Shown: positions 7,863 to 17,468 of the stretch, piece by piece
Position numbering within the stretch: the stretch's first letter is position 1
How the letters are laid out: every line of letters starts with the position of its first letter
DNA from: Rhodobacteraceae bacterium EL53
GTDB taxonomy: Bacteria > Pseudomonadota > Alphaproteobacteria > Rhodobacterales > Rhodobacteraceae
Assembly (NCBI GenBank): GCA_900313015.1
Contig: OMPR01000005.1
Coordinates: 46 to 61,382 of the forward strand
Reading direction: 5' to 3'
DNA: 61,337 bases
The notes under the pieces: model-generated
Databases searched by the model: none
What the model saw: only the letters and a program-made list of their open reading frames with translations
Told to the model about the DNA's origin: nothing
Translations under genes and position numbers: made by a program

Positions 7863-8534
7863 ATGACCGCACTCTCTAATCCGTTTGAAATGCAGGCTGC
7901 AGCTTTTCGCTTTGCTGGTTACGCGATGTCTTCACACCTAAAGATAATGCAAATCGTGACAGAGACCGCATTGCAGTCTCCGATTTACTCAACCCAAGCT
8001 TGGCGCGCCTATGCTGCGCCAGTTGATGCTGAGGCAGTTCCGGTCAAGACTGCTGAAAAATCTGCTTCGAAAGCTCGGGCGTCTAAGCCTGTGACAAAGG
8101 CGCCGCGTAAAGCAGTTGCTGCCAAGCCTGCGACTACAAAAGCTGTTGAAACAAAGCCTGTCCCGGTAAAGTCTGCTGTTGCCGCAGCGCCTGTTGGTAC
8201 ACGCAAAACAGCTGAAACCAAAAAGCCGGTGTATACCACAGCGCCAAAAGGGACTAAGACCGCCCAGGCAACTCGTGCGGTCAGTCAGCCAGCACCTGCT
8301 GTTGCGGCGCCAGCCAAAAAACCGGTTAAGCCAGCGGCGGCACCAACGCGGTCAGAATCCCCGGTTGCACCGGCTAAGGCCGAAACTGCAAAACCTGCTG
8401 TGGTGCCGACAAAGCCGGCCCCGACCAAACCGGCACAAGCTGCTGCGAAACGTACTAAACCAGCCCCGCGCCGCGCCCGTGCTACAACAAATCGAGGCCG
8501 CCCAGTCAAAGGCAATTCGCCCACGAAAAGCTAA
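7863..8534 (+). CDS. Phasin-like protein with a long Lys/Ala/Pro-rich tail
   Basis: The 223-residue protein has two unlike parts. Residues 1-52 are amphipathic (NPFEMQAAAFRFAGYAMSSH, then an IVTETALQ segment) as in short phasins that coat polyhydroxyalkanoate granules. Residues 53-223 are low-complexity, dominated by K, A, P, T and V with AAKPAT- and PAPTKPA-like units, and end in an arginine-rich TKPAPRRARATTNRGR stretch resembling histone H1 or AlgP tails. The PhaR-like sites upstream support a granule role; the basic tail could tether granules to DNA, as proposed for PhaM-type proteins. No catalytic domain is present. The role is inferred from composition and context only. Confidence 0.6.
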   Translation: MTALSNPFEMQAAAFRFAGYAMSSHLKIMQIVTETALQSPIYSTQAWRAYAAPVDAEAVPVKTAEKSASKARASKPVTKAPRKAVAAKPATTKAVETKPVPVKSAVAAAPVGTRKTAETKKPVYTTAPKGTKTAQATRAVSQPAPAVAAPAKKPVKPAAAPTRSESPVAPAKAETAKPAVVPTKPAPTKPAQAAAKRTKPAPRRARATTNRGRPVKGNSPTKS

Positions 8535-8587
8535 GGCGTCGCAGGACGGCTTGACACTTCTGCCCGACCACGCCAACGCTGCGAACC

Positions 8588-10036
8588 ATGTTGGATTTTC
8601 GCCCTGTTGGATATGTGATTGGCCTATTGGTCGCCATTCTTGGCGGAACCATGTTGCTGCCTTTGTTTGCCGACCTGATTGAAGGGCGCGGTGAATGGCA
8701 TGTATTCTTGGAAAGTGCCGTAGTTACGGTGCTGACCGGCGGGCTAATCGCGCTTAGCTGTGCCAATGGTGTCCGCGAAGGGCTGACCATTCAACAGACT
8801 TTTTTGCTCACAACTGGTGTGTGGGTTGCGCTGCCTATGTTTGGCGCAATCCCTTTTATGCTGGGCGAGACTGAGCTCCGTTTCGTGGATGCAATATTTG
8901 AAGCCATGTCGGGCCTGACCACAACCGGGTCTACGGTGATCTCGGGGTTGGATAACCTGCCGCGCGGTCTGTTGTTGTGGCGTGGATTGCTGCAATGGCT
9001 TGGTGGCATTGGCATTATTGTTGTCGCTATGGTGTTCCTGCCTGAATTGCGGGTCGGTGGGATGCAGATCTTTCGCTCGGAAGGGTTTGATACATTCGGG
9101 AAAATCCTGCCACGAGCGCAGGCGATTTCAGGCCAGATTTCGATGATCTATCTTGGTCTGACTGTGGCGTGCGGTATGACCTATCTGGGTTTGGGGATGC
9201 TGCCGTTTGATGCGATAGTCCATGCCATGACCACAATCGCGACGGGTGGGTTTTCCAACTATGATGCGTCGTTCGGGACTTTTTCTGGACCTGCTGAATA
9301 TGCGGCCTCTTTCTTCATGATCCTCGCGGCTTTGCCGTTTGTGCGGTATGTTCAGTTGATCAATGGGCAATCGCAACCTTTGTTTAAGGACAGCCAGATC
9401 CACGTCTTCCTGATAGTAATTGCGGCGCTTGTGGCCCTGACTGTTGCGATCCTAACCAATGTTTTCCCCCACGATTGGGAGCAGGCCTTACGAGAGGCTT
9501 TGTTTAACATCGTTTCGATCACCTCGGGCACGGGCTACGCCAGCGTCGACTATATGCAATGGGGCGGCTTTTTGGTGATGCTGTTTTTCTTCATTGGTCT
9601 TATCGGCGGTTGCGCGGGATCGACGGCCTGTTCGATCAAAATCTTTCGGTATCAATTGCTGTTTTCATCGGTCTGGGTGCAAATCCAGCGTATCCGCTCG
9701 CCCAATGGCGTGTTTGTTCCACGGTTTCAGGGACGACGTGTTGACAACGAGGTGCTGAGCTCGGTCATGTCATTCTTTGTCTTCTTCATCGTCACTATCG
9801 GTGTCGTGGCTGTGGGATTGGCATTAACCGGCTTGGATATGATCACGTCAGTCTCAGGCGCGGCAACTGCCGTTGCCAACGTGGGGCCGGGGTTGGGCAG
9901 TGAAATTGGGCCGGCTGGAAATTTCGCAGGTTTAAATGATACCGCGAAATGGATGCTGACCGTGGCCATGTTGATTGGCCGACTAGAGCTGATGGCTGTC
10001 TATGCCATCCTGACCGTACAATTCTGGAGAGCTTGA
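8588..10036 (+). CDS. trkH: TrkH-family potassium uptake membrane protein
   Basis: The 482-residue polytopic protein has the four pore repeats of the Trk/Ktr/HKT superfamily. Filter-loop signatures can be read in order: GLTTTGST (about residue 112), TTIATGGFSN (about 218), SITSGTGYAS (about 315) and AVANVGPGLG (about 435). The conserved GGCAGSTACSIKIFR in the third repeat is also present. It would carry K+ inward together with a cytosolic TrkA, which is not in this window. No clear ribosome-binding site precedes the start. The ThDP enzyme follows 12 bases after the stop and may share the transcript, without an obvious functional link. Confidence 0.92.
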   Translation: MLDFRPVGYVIGLLVAILGGTMLLPLFADLIEGRGEWHVFLESAVVTVLTGGLIALSCANGVREGLTIQQTFLLTTGVWVALPMFGAIPFMLGETELRFVDAIFEAMSGLTTTGSTVISGLDNLPRGLLLWRGLLQWLGGIGIIVVAMVFLPELRVGGMQIFRSEGFDTFGKILPRAQAISGQISMIYLGLTVACGMTYLGLGMLPFDAIVHAMTTIATGGFSNYDASFGTFSGPAEYAASFFMILAALPFVRYVQLINGQSQPLFKDSQIHVFLIVIAALVALTVAILTNVFPHDWEQALREALFNIVSITSGTGYASVDYMQWGGFLVMLFFFIGLIGGCAGSTACSIKIFRYQLLFSSVWVQIQRIRSPNGVFVPRFQGRRVDNEVLSSVMSFFVFFIVTIGVVAVGLALTGLDMITSVSGAATAVANVGPGLGSEIGPAGNFAGLNDTAKWMLTVAMLIGRLELMAVYAILTVQFWRA

Positions 10037-10048
10037 GGAGTAAGCCCG

Positions 10049-11626
10049 ATGAAAAGACCCCTAGGTGCACAGATTTCTCATGCACTTAAAGATCGTGGAG
10101 TGGATGTTATCTTTGGCATCCCCGGTGTTCATAACCAGGAAATGTACCGTGGGATCGAAGAGGCAGGCATTACACATGTTCTGGCGCGCCACGAACAAGG
10201 GGCCGGTTTCATGGCCGATGGCTATGCACGCGCGTCGGGTAAGCCAGGGGTCGCTTATGTGATTACCGGACCGGGCGTGTGCAACATCATGACGCCGATG
10301 GGGCAGGGCTATTCGGATTCCGTTTCGATGTTGGTGATCTCTTCTTGCCTTGATGAAACGGCTGCGCGTAAGGGGCAGTTGCATCAAATGAAAGATCAAG
10401 AAGCCGCGGCTGCAACGGTGTGTGACTGGTCGCACACAGCGCATTCGCCCGCCGCAGCATATGGGCTGATTGAGCGTGCGTTTGAAGAGTTTGAAACACA
10501 GCGTCCGCGACCCAAACACATTCAGGTGCCGATCGCTCAGCTCGAGGCTGATGCCGATCCGGCCCCTTTTCCGAATGTCCCTGCTTTGCGCACCAAAGCG
10601 TTGGAGCCTGATATCACCCCCGTTTTGTCCCTGTTGAATATCGCACAGCGCCCCTTGTTCGTTCTGGGCGGCGGAGCTCGGTCTAATTTGTGGCGCCAAA
10701 TTGTGACGCAATTGGGGGCCGCAAGCCTGACCACATATGCAGGCCGTGGTATGGTCGGGGCCGGATATAAACTGGATTTTGGAGCCGCTCTAGCACGACC
10801 GGGGAGTGCTGAAATCGTGGCCTCGGCGGATCTGGTCATCGCTGTTGGCACTGAATTGGCCGAAGTCGATATCTGGCGTGAGGATCTTGGGCATACCGCG
10901 ACACTGGTGCGCGTCGACATTGATCCAACGGTTTTGTCAGACGGGCAGCGGGCATCGGTCAAGCTGCAAGCAGATGGCGAAAGCTTTGCCAAATCACTTT
11001 GGGCAGCAACCGAAGGGTTCAAGCCAGCGACGGGTTGGAGTGAAGAGGAAGTGGCAAAGGCGCGTGCGGGGTGGCATGCGGAAACGGATATGGAGCGCCC
11101 CGGTATTGTTCCTATTGCTAATGCTCTGCGCGATGCGATGCCCGAAGACACTATGATCTTCTCGGATATGACCCAATTTGCCTATGTCGCCAAAGAGGTG
11201 TGGGACATGCATCGGCCCTATCATTGGCACCACCCGTTTGGGTTTGGGACTTTGGGGTATGCGCTGCCCGCCGGAATTGGGGGAGCGGTGGCCCGCCAAG
11301 GTAAACCCACGGCTGTTATCATAGGGGACTATGGGTTCCATTATACCATGCCCGAATTGGGGGTGGCTGTTGAGCTGGGATTGCCGTTACCGATTATCCT
11401 TTGGGACAATGGCAAATTGAAAGAGATCGAAGACAGTATGACTCGCGCGCAAATTGCTCCGAATGCGGTGATTGCCCGAAATCCCGATTTCTGCAAACTC
11501 GCCGAAGCTTTTGGCGCGAATTCCGTGGCACCTGTGTCATTGGATGAAATGGTGAGTGCGGTTCAGGTTGCGTTTTCTGCCAGCGGGCCCACTCTGATTT
11601 ACCTGACGCCTGAAGTTCTCGCCTGA
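10049..11626 (+). CDS. Thiamine-diphosphate enzyme, acetolactate-synthase-like (possible 5-guanidino-2-oxopentanoate decarboxylase)
   Basis: The 525-residue protein has the three-domain plan of ThDP decarboxylases. The Pyr domain includes ARHEQGAGFMADGYARASG, whose glutamate would activate the cofactor. A central Rossmann-like domain follows, with LFVLGGGA and DLVIAVGTELAE. The C-terminal PP domain has the metal-diphosphate motif as GDYGFHYT...LWDNGK, with tyrosine where GDG is usual. The QDGxAxH-like FAD-linked features of true acetolactate synthase are not obvious and there is no small subunit next to it. Roseobacter relatives are often annotated as arginine-pathway 2-oxoacid decarboxylases; I cannot confirm the substrate. 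The start follows AGGAG. Confidence 0.7.
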   Translation: MKRPLGAQISHALKDRGVDVIFGIPGVHNQEMYRGIEEAGITHVLARHEQGAGFMADGYARASGKPGVAYVITGPGVCNIMTPMGQGYSDSVSMLVISSCLDETAARKGQLHQMKDQEAAAATVCDWSHTAHSPAAAYGLIERAFEEFETQRPRPKHIQVPIAQLEADADPAPFPNVPALRTKALEPDITPVLSLLNIAQRPLFVLGGGARSNLWRQIVTQLGAASLTTYAGRGMVGAGYKLDFGAALARPGSAEIVASADLVIAVGTELAEVDIWREDLGHTATLVRVDIDPTVLSDGQRASVKLQADGESFAKSLWAATEGFKPATGWSEEEVAKARAGWHAETDMERPGIVPIANALRDAMPEDTMIFSDMTQFAYVAKEVWDMHRPYHWHHPFGFGTLGYALPAGIGGAVARQGKPTAVIIGDYGFHYTMPELGVAVELGLPLPIILWDNGKLKEIEDSMTRAQIAPNAVIARNPDFCKLAEAFGANSVAPVSLDEMVSAVQVAFSASGPTLIYLTPEVLA

Positions 11627-11764
11627 GGGCGTGTATCTGAAGCCTACAGCGTGTCTTGAAAGGAATGCCTCCACAGCCCGGCGAAAGAACATAGCCGAGC
11701 CTGGGTATCGACGACGAGCGGGAGCGGCCGCGTTAGATTTTTGAGGATCAGTTTTGCGAAAAGT

Positions 11765-11791
11765 AAAGGCGCGTGAAAGTCACGCGCCTTT
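11765..11791. terminator. Bidirectional Rho-independent terminator
   Basis: GGCGCGTGA (11768-11776) and TCACGCGCC (11780-11788) form a perfect 9-bp stem with a three-base loop, flanked by AAA on the left and TTT on the right. It separates the convergent ThDP-enzyme and pseudo-protease genes and can act in both directions. Confidence 0.88.
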
Positions 11792-11817
11792 GTTCGTTTT
11801 AAATTTTTTGGGAACGA

Positions 11818-13572
11818 TCAGTCCCAGCAACTTACCAGAACCGTCATACCATTCGCGCGGCGCCCAAGTTCATCAGGAGAAACATTTGCTCCTTCTGAGA
11901 CGGTGGGTGTGCGTAGTCCTGCTGCGTCCAACACATCCAGCAAGGCGCGTGCATCAGCGGCAAAGCTCACGTCCTTGGGGAGTTTTTGCCCAGTTGGGAG
12001 ATCTGGTAACAACATTCCAATGACTGTTCCGCCTGCATCCATCACTGGCCCGCCTGCATCACCGTCTTGTGGGGTCATTGCCAGGCGGATCAGTTCGGTT
12101 TCGCCACGCAAGCCACGTAGGTCAGCCAAGGTCCCTCGGGTCAGAGTTGAAGCACCCAGCAAGCCTTCGTAGGAGAAGCCGGAGACAGTCACGCCTGAGT
12201 TCAGGCGCGGCGCTCCGTCACGAAAGTTGGCTACTGCCATTGGGGCAAGCGCCACCTTGGGGCGCAGAATCGCAACACCCAGAGCATCATCTGAACTTAC
12301 GACTTCGGCTTGATAATCATGATCCAAGGTCACGCGCGCGCATCCTTTGACGGCTTCGCTGACGGTTACGACTGTGCCTCTTTCGTCGACGTAGAATCCG
12401 GATCGGGACTGGCGTGGCTTGCGGACCTGAAGTCCGGAAATGAGATCAACCTGTTGTTCTATATTGGACCCTGTTGCGGGATCCAAAACGCCGTTGGTGC
12501 GGGTGAAACTGGCCTTCATTTCGGTTAGAACGCGTGTGCGGCGATCCTCGTCACCTTCGGGCCAAATAAGGGTAAACCCTTTGATTTCGCCATTTTTCAA
12601 CGCGGCCTGTGTGTAGGATACGATCCCATTGCCACGGCCTTCGATCGTAAAGCTATCTTTTCCTCGGGCGCGAGGACCGTTTAGCGGCACAATCTCGAGC
12701 GTTTGCATGATTTCATAGAGACCAAACAAGGTGGCTTTGGTTCCCGGCTGACTGATGAGCAGCACTCGGGCGCCAAGGTCACTTTGGCTGTCGTAATGGG
12801 CAAATGGCGGTTCATAAGTTGAAAACCGAACGGCACCCAAGGGCATATCCAGTTCGATCCCGGCTTGGTTGTCATACCGACGGGCCATGCCAACACTGAT
12901 CAGCGGAGCATTGTATGCATCCATCAGGACACGGCGCTGAACAGTGGTCAAAATCCCTGAGGGTTCATACCCGTTGAATGTCTGCCATTCGGCCATGGAG
13001 CGTCGTGTGCCAGGTCCAAAGGCACCATCTATCCGGGCATTGTAAAATCCAGATGCCTGTAACGCAATTTGCAGAGCTTTCTTTTCTTCGCTGTTCAGCG
13101 CGCGTTCGCTCCGGCGGGCTTCACTGGGCGTTTCGTCTGCAGCAGGTTTAGGGGCTGCTGCAATGGTCTCAGCCGGTTCGGGCGTTTCAGCGGGCAAAAT
13201 CGGGGATGCCACCACAACCCCGCGGTTCAGGACATTGGCGCCAATAGGCCAGAATTGCTGATCTAACGCTGAGGAACGGGCGACAAAGCTATCTCTGGGG
13301 ATCTGCCGTTCTCTGCGATAGACGCGTAACACGCGTTCGGCATCCTCGCGTGCATAGGGGCCCAGAACAATCCCGTACCAGCTGCCCCCTAGCGAAAAAC
13401 CGTTCACGTCCGCCAGCGCGTCTGAGTAGATTTTGGCGCGCTCTTGGGCAACGCGCAGATTTGGATGGGCTTCGATTTGAATCCAGACGACATCTTCGGA
13501 GCTCTGTTGGGCACTCACGGCACTCACGGAAATCATAAGCGTTAGAAAAAAGGTAGCGAAAACTCTTATCAT
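11818..13572 (-). CDS. Exported SPOR / peptidoglycan-binding protein with an inactive trypsin-like domain
   Basis: The 584-residue protein starts with a signal peptide (residues 1-21, cleaved near VSA-QQ). A SPOR-like repeat covers about 29-96 (VWIQIEAHPNLRVAQERA, SWYGIVLGPYARED). A Pro/Ala/Glu linker is followed by a PG_binding_1 domain at about 160-215 (LQASGFYNARIDGAFGPGTR). The C-terminal 390-555 segment has a chymotrypsin/DegP-like frame, but all three triad positions seem replaced: E406 where VxTNxHVV has histidine, G432 where D-L-A-L-L has aspartate, and A506 in GDAGGP where serine is expected. It probably binds cell wall or septal glycans and holds partners rather than cutting them. 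Confidence 0.8.
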   Translation of the reverse strand: MIRVFATFFLTLMISVSAVSAQQSSEDVVWIQIEAHPNLRVAQERAKIYSDALADVNGFSLGGSWYGIVLGPYAREDAERVLRVYRRERQIPRDSFVARSSALDQQFWPIGANVLNRGVVVASPILPAETPEPAETIAAAPKPAADETPSEARRSERALNSEEKKALQIALQASGFYNARIDGAFGPGTRRSMAEWQTFNGYEPSGILTTVQRRVLMDAYNAPLISVGMARRYDNQAGIELDMPLGAVRFSTYEPPFAHYDSQSDLGARVLLISQPGTKATLFGLYEIMQTLEIVPLNGPRARGKDSFTIEGRGNGIVSYTQAALKNGEIKGFTLIWPEGDEDRRTRVLTEMKASFTRTNGVLDPATGSNIEQQVDLISGLQVRKPRQSRSGFYVDERGTVVTVSEAVKGCARVTLDHDYQAEVVSSDDALGVAILRPKVALAPMAVANFRDGAPRLNSGVTVSGFSYEGLLGASTLTRGTLADLRGLRGETELIRLAMTPQDGDAGGPVMDAGGTVIGMLLPDLPTGQKLPKDVSFAADARALLDVLDAAGLRTPTVSEGANVSPDELGRRANGMTVLVSCWD

Positions 13573-13839
13573 CTGGGGTCTCTAGCTTGGGAAATTCTTA
13601 ACATAAGCGCAGCTTACTCGTGATCCTGCAACATGCACCACTCCTCAGACGACGGGGAAAATCATGTGTGTCGATATCACGACACGAATGGCATTGCTGT
13701 AAACGCGTCAAGAAAGAGCAAGATCCGTAACTTCCGGCTGACAAAGAGAAAAATTCAGTTCCCAAATTAGATGACGTGTGTACGATGGCCGTGATTTCTA
13801 GACCCATTATTTTTACACTAATATTTTTGAGGGCGCTGC

Positions 13840-14955
13840 GTGTCATCCTATCTCCATTTAAAGACAAAGATTCGCTCTGAGCAGCACCGATTGCGCGCGG
13901 TTAGGACTCTGAAAGGGTTGCGGGGCCGTCTAGAGGCGGTGATCCCACCAAAAGAGGCGCAAAATACACTTTTGTTCGCGACATGGAATTTACGGGATTT
14001 CGACCGGGCGGATCGTCGTGGATATGGGCCACGTCTGGACGAAATGCTGTTTTACATTGCAGAAGTCTTGTCAAAATTTGATTTTGTTGCGGTGCAAGAG
14101 GTTCATCAGCTCAATGAATGGCTAGAGATTATGGAAATCTTGGGCCCGGATTACAGCTATATCTGTTCAGAAGCCGAGGATGAGATGCTGGGCGGAAGTG
14201 GGCGACGAATGATGTTCGTGTTCGACCGGCGCAAAGTTCAGTTTGTGAACAGTGCCGGGGAAATCGCACTCCCGAACACTCTGGGGCTGTCAGAGGCCGC
14301 AGAGCACGGTGCACGTGATCTGCTTTCCAAGGGAAAACAATTTTCGCGCCCACCCTATGCGGCCCATTTTTGCACGCAAGGGCTTAGGTTTTCGACCTGT
14401 ACTGCGCATTTCAATTATGGAGCCGAAATCGGTGATAAGTTGCGCCAGCGCATGCAAGAGATGAAGCAGGTCATTGGATATTTTTCACAACGCGCGGATC
14501 GTGCATTAAAAGAGAAATCTGCAATGATCTTGTTGGGGGATTTCAATATTGTCTATCCTGGTCACCAAGTCGTGCAATTGCTGGAAGACGAAGGATTTGT
14601 TGTTCCAGAAGTGCTCAAGACCCGTTCCAATTATAGGCAGAACAAATTCTACGATCAGATCGCGTTTAAAACAGACCCTGCGATCATTGCCTATCGTGAG
14701 GAGGGCAAAGAGCCGAATGCGGGGGTGGTCAAGCTGTTTGAAATGATCCTGACCGAGGCCGACGCCGAGGCTTACATGCCTGATGCGGCGGAAACACCGA
14801 ACGGGGCTCGAAAATCGGACCCGGCGCTTTGTAGCTACTACAGGGATTGGAAAACCTATCAGCTGTCTGATCACTGCCCAGTTTGGGCTCGCGTCGAAAT
14901 CAACACAGCAAAAACATACTTTGAAGATCTGGAAGACCAATTGCGACAAGAGTAA
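13840..14955 (+). CDS. Endonuclease/exonuclease/phosphatase (EEP) family protein
   Basis: The 371-residue cytosolic protein shows the EEP (DNase I-like) core. ATWNLRDF gives the metal-ligand asparagine, AVQEVHQ the metal-binding glutamate, LLGDFNIVYPG the catalytic Asp/Asn pair, and LSDHCPVWARV the C-terminal Asp-His. All five elements are present, so it should be an active phosphodiesterase or phosphatase. The start is a GTG at 13840, six bases after GAGGG. A basic N-terminal helix (about residues 8-35) precedes the domain. Substrate is unclear; nuclease, sphingomyelinase-like and inositol-phosphatase roles all share the fold. It is not obviously linked to glyQ, which starts about 90 bases later. 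Confidence 0.82.
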   Translation: MSSYLHLKTKIRSEQHRLRAVRTLKGLRGRLEAVIPPKEAQNTLLFATWNLRDFDRADRRGYGPRLDEMLFYIAEVLSKFDFVAVQEVHQLNEWLEIMEILGPDYSYICSEAEDEMLGGSGRRMMFVFDRRKVQFVNSAGEIALPNTLGLSEAAEHGARDLLSKGKQFSRPPYAAHFCTQGLRFSTCTAHFNYGAEIGDKLRQRMQEMKQVIGYFSQRADRALKEKSAMILLGDFNIVYPGHQVVQLLEDEGFVVPEVLKTRSNYRQNKFYDQIAFKTDPAIIAYREEGKEPNAGVVKLFEMILTEADAEAYMPDAAETPNGARKSDPALCSYYRDWKTYQLSDHCPVWARVEINTAKTYFEDLEDQLRQE

Positions 14956-15046
14956 AAGATGTGCCGTTGACGCCTTTGAGTAGCTTGCATAGGAAAGGCG
15001 CGACTTTGTCGATAGCGCGCCCATCCTCGGGCCCAGAGGGAATGCC

Positions 15047-15985
15047 ATGACCGATCAGACCAGCGCACCGCGCTCTTTTCAGGAAATTATCCTGCGGCTT
15101 CAATCCTATTGGGCCTCCAAAGGCTGCGCGATGTTGCAACCCTATGATATGGAGGTTGGGGCAGGGACCTTTCACCCGGCAACCACTTTGCGCTCCCTCG
15201 GGAGCCAGCCGTGGGCCGCAGCTTACGTGCAGCCCTCGCGCCGCCCGACCGATGGGCGGTACGGCGAAAACCCCAACCGCTTGCAGCACTATTACCAATA
15301 CCAGGTGCTGATCAAACCCAGCCCGCCCAACCTGCAAGAGCTGTACCTGGGCTCCTTGCAAGCGATTGGTGTGGACATGGATCTGCACGATATCCGTTTC
15401 GTTGAAGACGACTGGGAAAGCCCAACTTTGGGGGCTTGGGGTTTGGGCTGGGAAGTCTGGTGCGATGGCATGGAAGTCAGCCAGTTTACCTATTTCCAAC
15501 AAGTTGGCGGCCATGATTGCCAACCTGTTTCGGGCGAACTGACCTACGGTCTTGAGCGTTTGGCTATGTATGTGCTCGGCGTCGATCACGTGATGGACAT
15601 GCCATACAATGATCCCCAATCGCCCACGGCGCTGACTTATGGTGATGTATTCAAGCAGACCGAAGAAGAATACGCGCGTTGGAACTTTGACACGGCCAAC
15701 ACAGAGGTTCTGTTGCGTCACTTTGAAGAGGCCGAAGCCGAATGTGCTAACATTTTGGCGCAGGATCATGACGACCCGAAAACCGGAAAGCGCATCATCA
15801 TGGCACATCCGGCCTATGATCAATGCATCAAGGCCTCGCACATATTTAACCTATTGGATGCGCGCGGCGTGATTTCGGTCACCGAACGCCAAGCCTATAT
15901 CGGGCGCGTTCGTGCCCTTGCCAAACAATGTGCGGATGCCTTTGTGCAAACCACTGCGGGCGGTTACCGTGCTGAGGCAGTGTAA
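15047..15985 (+). CDS. glyQ: Glycyl-tRNA synthetase, alpha subunit
   Basis: The 312-residue protein is a full-length GlyQ. Characteristic blocks are [39 protein letters not shown], then [23 protein letters not shown] with the class-II motif 2 arginine, and [22 protein letters not shown]. It forms the alpha2beta2 enzyme with GlyS, encoded 3.2 kb downstream in the same direction. Here three plus-strand genes and one opposing gene separate the two subunits, looser than the adjacent arrangement common in bacteria. Confidence 0.97.
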   Translation: MTDQTSAPRSFQEIILRLQSYWASKGCAMLQPYDMEVGAGTFHPATTLRSLGSQPWAAAYVQPSRRPTDGRYGENPNRLQHYYQYQVLIKPSPPNLQELYLGSLQAIGVDMDLHDIRFVEDDWESPTLGAWGLGWEVWCDGMEVSQFTYFQQVGGHDCQPVSGELTYGLERLAMYVLGVDHVMDMPYNDPQSPTALTYGDVFKQTEEEYARWNFDTANTEVLLRHFEEAEAECANILAQDHDDPKTGKRIIMAHPAYDQCIKASHIFNLLDARGVISVTERQAYIGRVRALAKQCADAFVQTTAGGYRAEAV

Positions 15986-15999
15986 AAGGCAGGCCCAGC

Positions 16000-16686
16000 A
16001 TGGATGACGCAACCCGCGAACAGTATGAAGAGAAACTGCGCAAACAACGGCGTAGAACAAAACGACTGATGCGCACCGCTCAAAGCGAAGGCTTTATGAT
16101 GGGGGCCGCTGCGATGCTGCGCCCGGGCGATGTGGTGGTGGATTGCGGTGCCAACGTGGGGAATGTGACTGCCGTGCTTTGTGCGACCGGGGCAACGGTG
16201 CATTGTTTTGAGCCCGATCCCTATGCCTATGGGTTGTTGCATGATCGTTTTGGTAAGGCTGAAAATGTCCACCTGCACAACAAGGCCGTGGGTATCGAGG
16301 CCGGCAGCATCGGGTTGATGCGTTCAGCCACCTTTGATGACGATCCCAAGAAAAACACGGTGATGAGCACGACTCTGCCCGGCGGGCGAGGCATCAGCAC
16401 GGATGGTTCTGATGTTATCGATGTGGAAATGATTGATTTTCCGGCGTTCCTGACGAATTTGATCGCGACGTCGGGTGATATCGCGATGCTCAAGATGGAT
16501 ATTGAGGGAGCGGAGCTAGATATCCTAGAAGTTATGCAATCCCGTCGTCTGTTCGATCCAATCCGGATTACCCTCGTCGAAACCCACGAACGTAAGTTTC
16601 CGGAACTACGTCCGCGTTTTCGCACGTTGAAAACCCAGATCGCGCAAGAGTTCTCGACCAGTAAGGTCAACCTCGACTGGATTTGA
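16000..16686 (+). CDS. FkbM-family SAM-dependent methyltransferase
   Basis: The 228-residue protein has a class-I methyltransferase core. Motif I is DVVVDCGANVGNVTAVL (about residue 46), followed by the FEPDPYAYGLL strand that holds the SAM ribose and MLKMDIEGAELDIL near residue 165, typical of FkbM. A short basic N-terminal helix precedes the domain. Relatives O-methylate sugars or small secondary metabolites; the acceptor is unknown. It starts 14 bases after glyQ and is probably co-transcribed. The marC gene faces it. Confidence 0.85.
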   Translation: MDDATREQYEEKLRKQRRRTKRLMRTAQSEGFMMGAAAMLRPGDVVVDCGANVGNVTAVLCATGATVHCFEPDPYAYGLLHDRFGKAENVHLHNKAVGIEAGSIGLMRSATFDDDPKKNTVMSTTLPGGRGISTDGSDVIDVEMIDFPAFLTNLIATSGDIAMLKMDIEGAELDILEVMQSRRLFDPIRITLVETHERKFPELRPRFRTLKTQIAQEFSTSKVNLDWI

Positions 16687-16737
16687 AGGCACAGGAGCAC
16701 CGGCCGAATGGGTCGTCACGCAGACATACCCACCGGA

Positions 16738-17379
16738 TCAGGCGAGGCCGGGCAGCAGTGTTTTGATCCCATCAGTGATCATTCCGATAGCTATGGCTGC
16801 AAGAATCATGCCCATGAGGCGGCTCATGATGACGCGCGCGGTGCCCGAAAGGTGCTTGGCCAAGTTTGGGGCGTTATAAAACGTGAAAGCAAGCAAAGCG
16901 ATCAAAAACAAAAAAACACCAGCAAAGCCAGTCAGGTGGGCAGTGTCTTTCACTTGATGTGCGTAGATGATCAGGGTCGTGATTGTGCCCGGTCCCACGA
17001 TGATGGGGAATGTCAGTGGATAAAAGGCGACGGTTTCCGGCGCGGGGTAGCTGTCTTTTTCCCCTTTAGTCCCGTGATGCGAACTGCTTTCAGTGCCATT
17101 CAGCATATTCAGCGCAATGAGCAGAACCACCAAACCTCCAGCAAGGCGGAAATCATCGACGCTGATGCCAAACATGTTCAAAACCTGAGTTCCTGCAACC
17201 GCAAACGCGCTGCCAAGGATCAAGCAATACAGCGCGGTCTTCAGGGCAATTTTGCGTTGTTCCGCGACGCTGGCACCCTCGGTTACACTCAAGAAAATGG
17301 GCAGGTTCGTGACCGGGTTCATGATCGCAAACAAAGCACCGAAAAAAGTTACAGCAAATGTGGTGTCCACGGCGGGCAT
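16738..17379 (-). CDS. MarC-family integral membrane protein
   Basis: The protein has six predicted membrane helices and the MarC pattern FFGALFAIMNPVTNLPIFLSVT at the N-terminus and YPLTFPIIVGPGTITTLI in the middle. From the ATG at 17379 it is 213 residues, typical for the family; a GTG ten codons upstream is possible because neither start has a strong ribosome site. Function of the family is unsettled. It lies on the opposite strand inside the glyQ-glyS region. Confidence 0.88.
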   Translation of the reverse strand: MPAVDTTFAVTFFGALFAIMNPVTNLPIFLSVTEGASVAEQRKIALKTALYCLILGSAFAVAGTQVLNMFGISVDDFRLAGGLVVLLIALNMLNGTESSSHHGTKGEKDSYPAPETVAFYPLTFPIIVGPGTITTLIIYAHQVKDTAHLTGFAGVFLFLIALLAFTFYNAPNLAKHLSGTARVIMSRLMGMILAAIAIGMITDGIKTLLPGLA

Positions 17380-17468
17380 CCTGATAATCAGATATATACT
17401 GCCTCGCACGGTGACCGAATTTCGGCACTAGCGAAAGAGGCAATACAAACAAAAGGCTTGAGGGTACA

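Noticed and set aside
8040-8500. Repeated short units that might suggest a CRISPR or tandem-repeat array
   Set aside because: The repeats are codon-level Lys/Ala/Pro repetition within an open frame; there are no constant repeats with unique spacers.
11281-11430. Tyrosine in place of the third glycine-type position of the ThDP motif (GDY for GDG) as a sign of inactivity
   Set aside because: The metal-binding Asp and the downstream Asn are kept and, as I recall, GDY occurs in related decarboxylases, so activity is not in doubt on this ground.
14900-15841. 313-codon minus-strand frame over glyQ
   Set aside because: GlyQ on the other strand is unmistakable; the frame has no family pattern.
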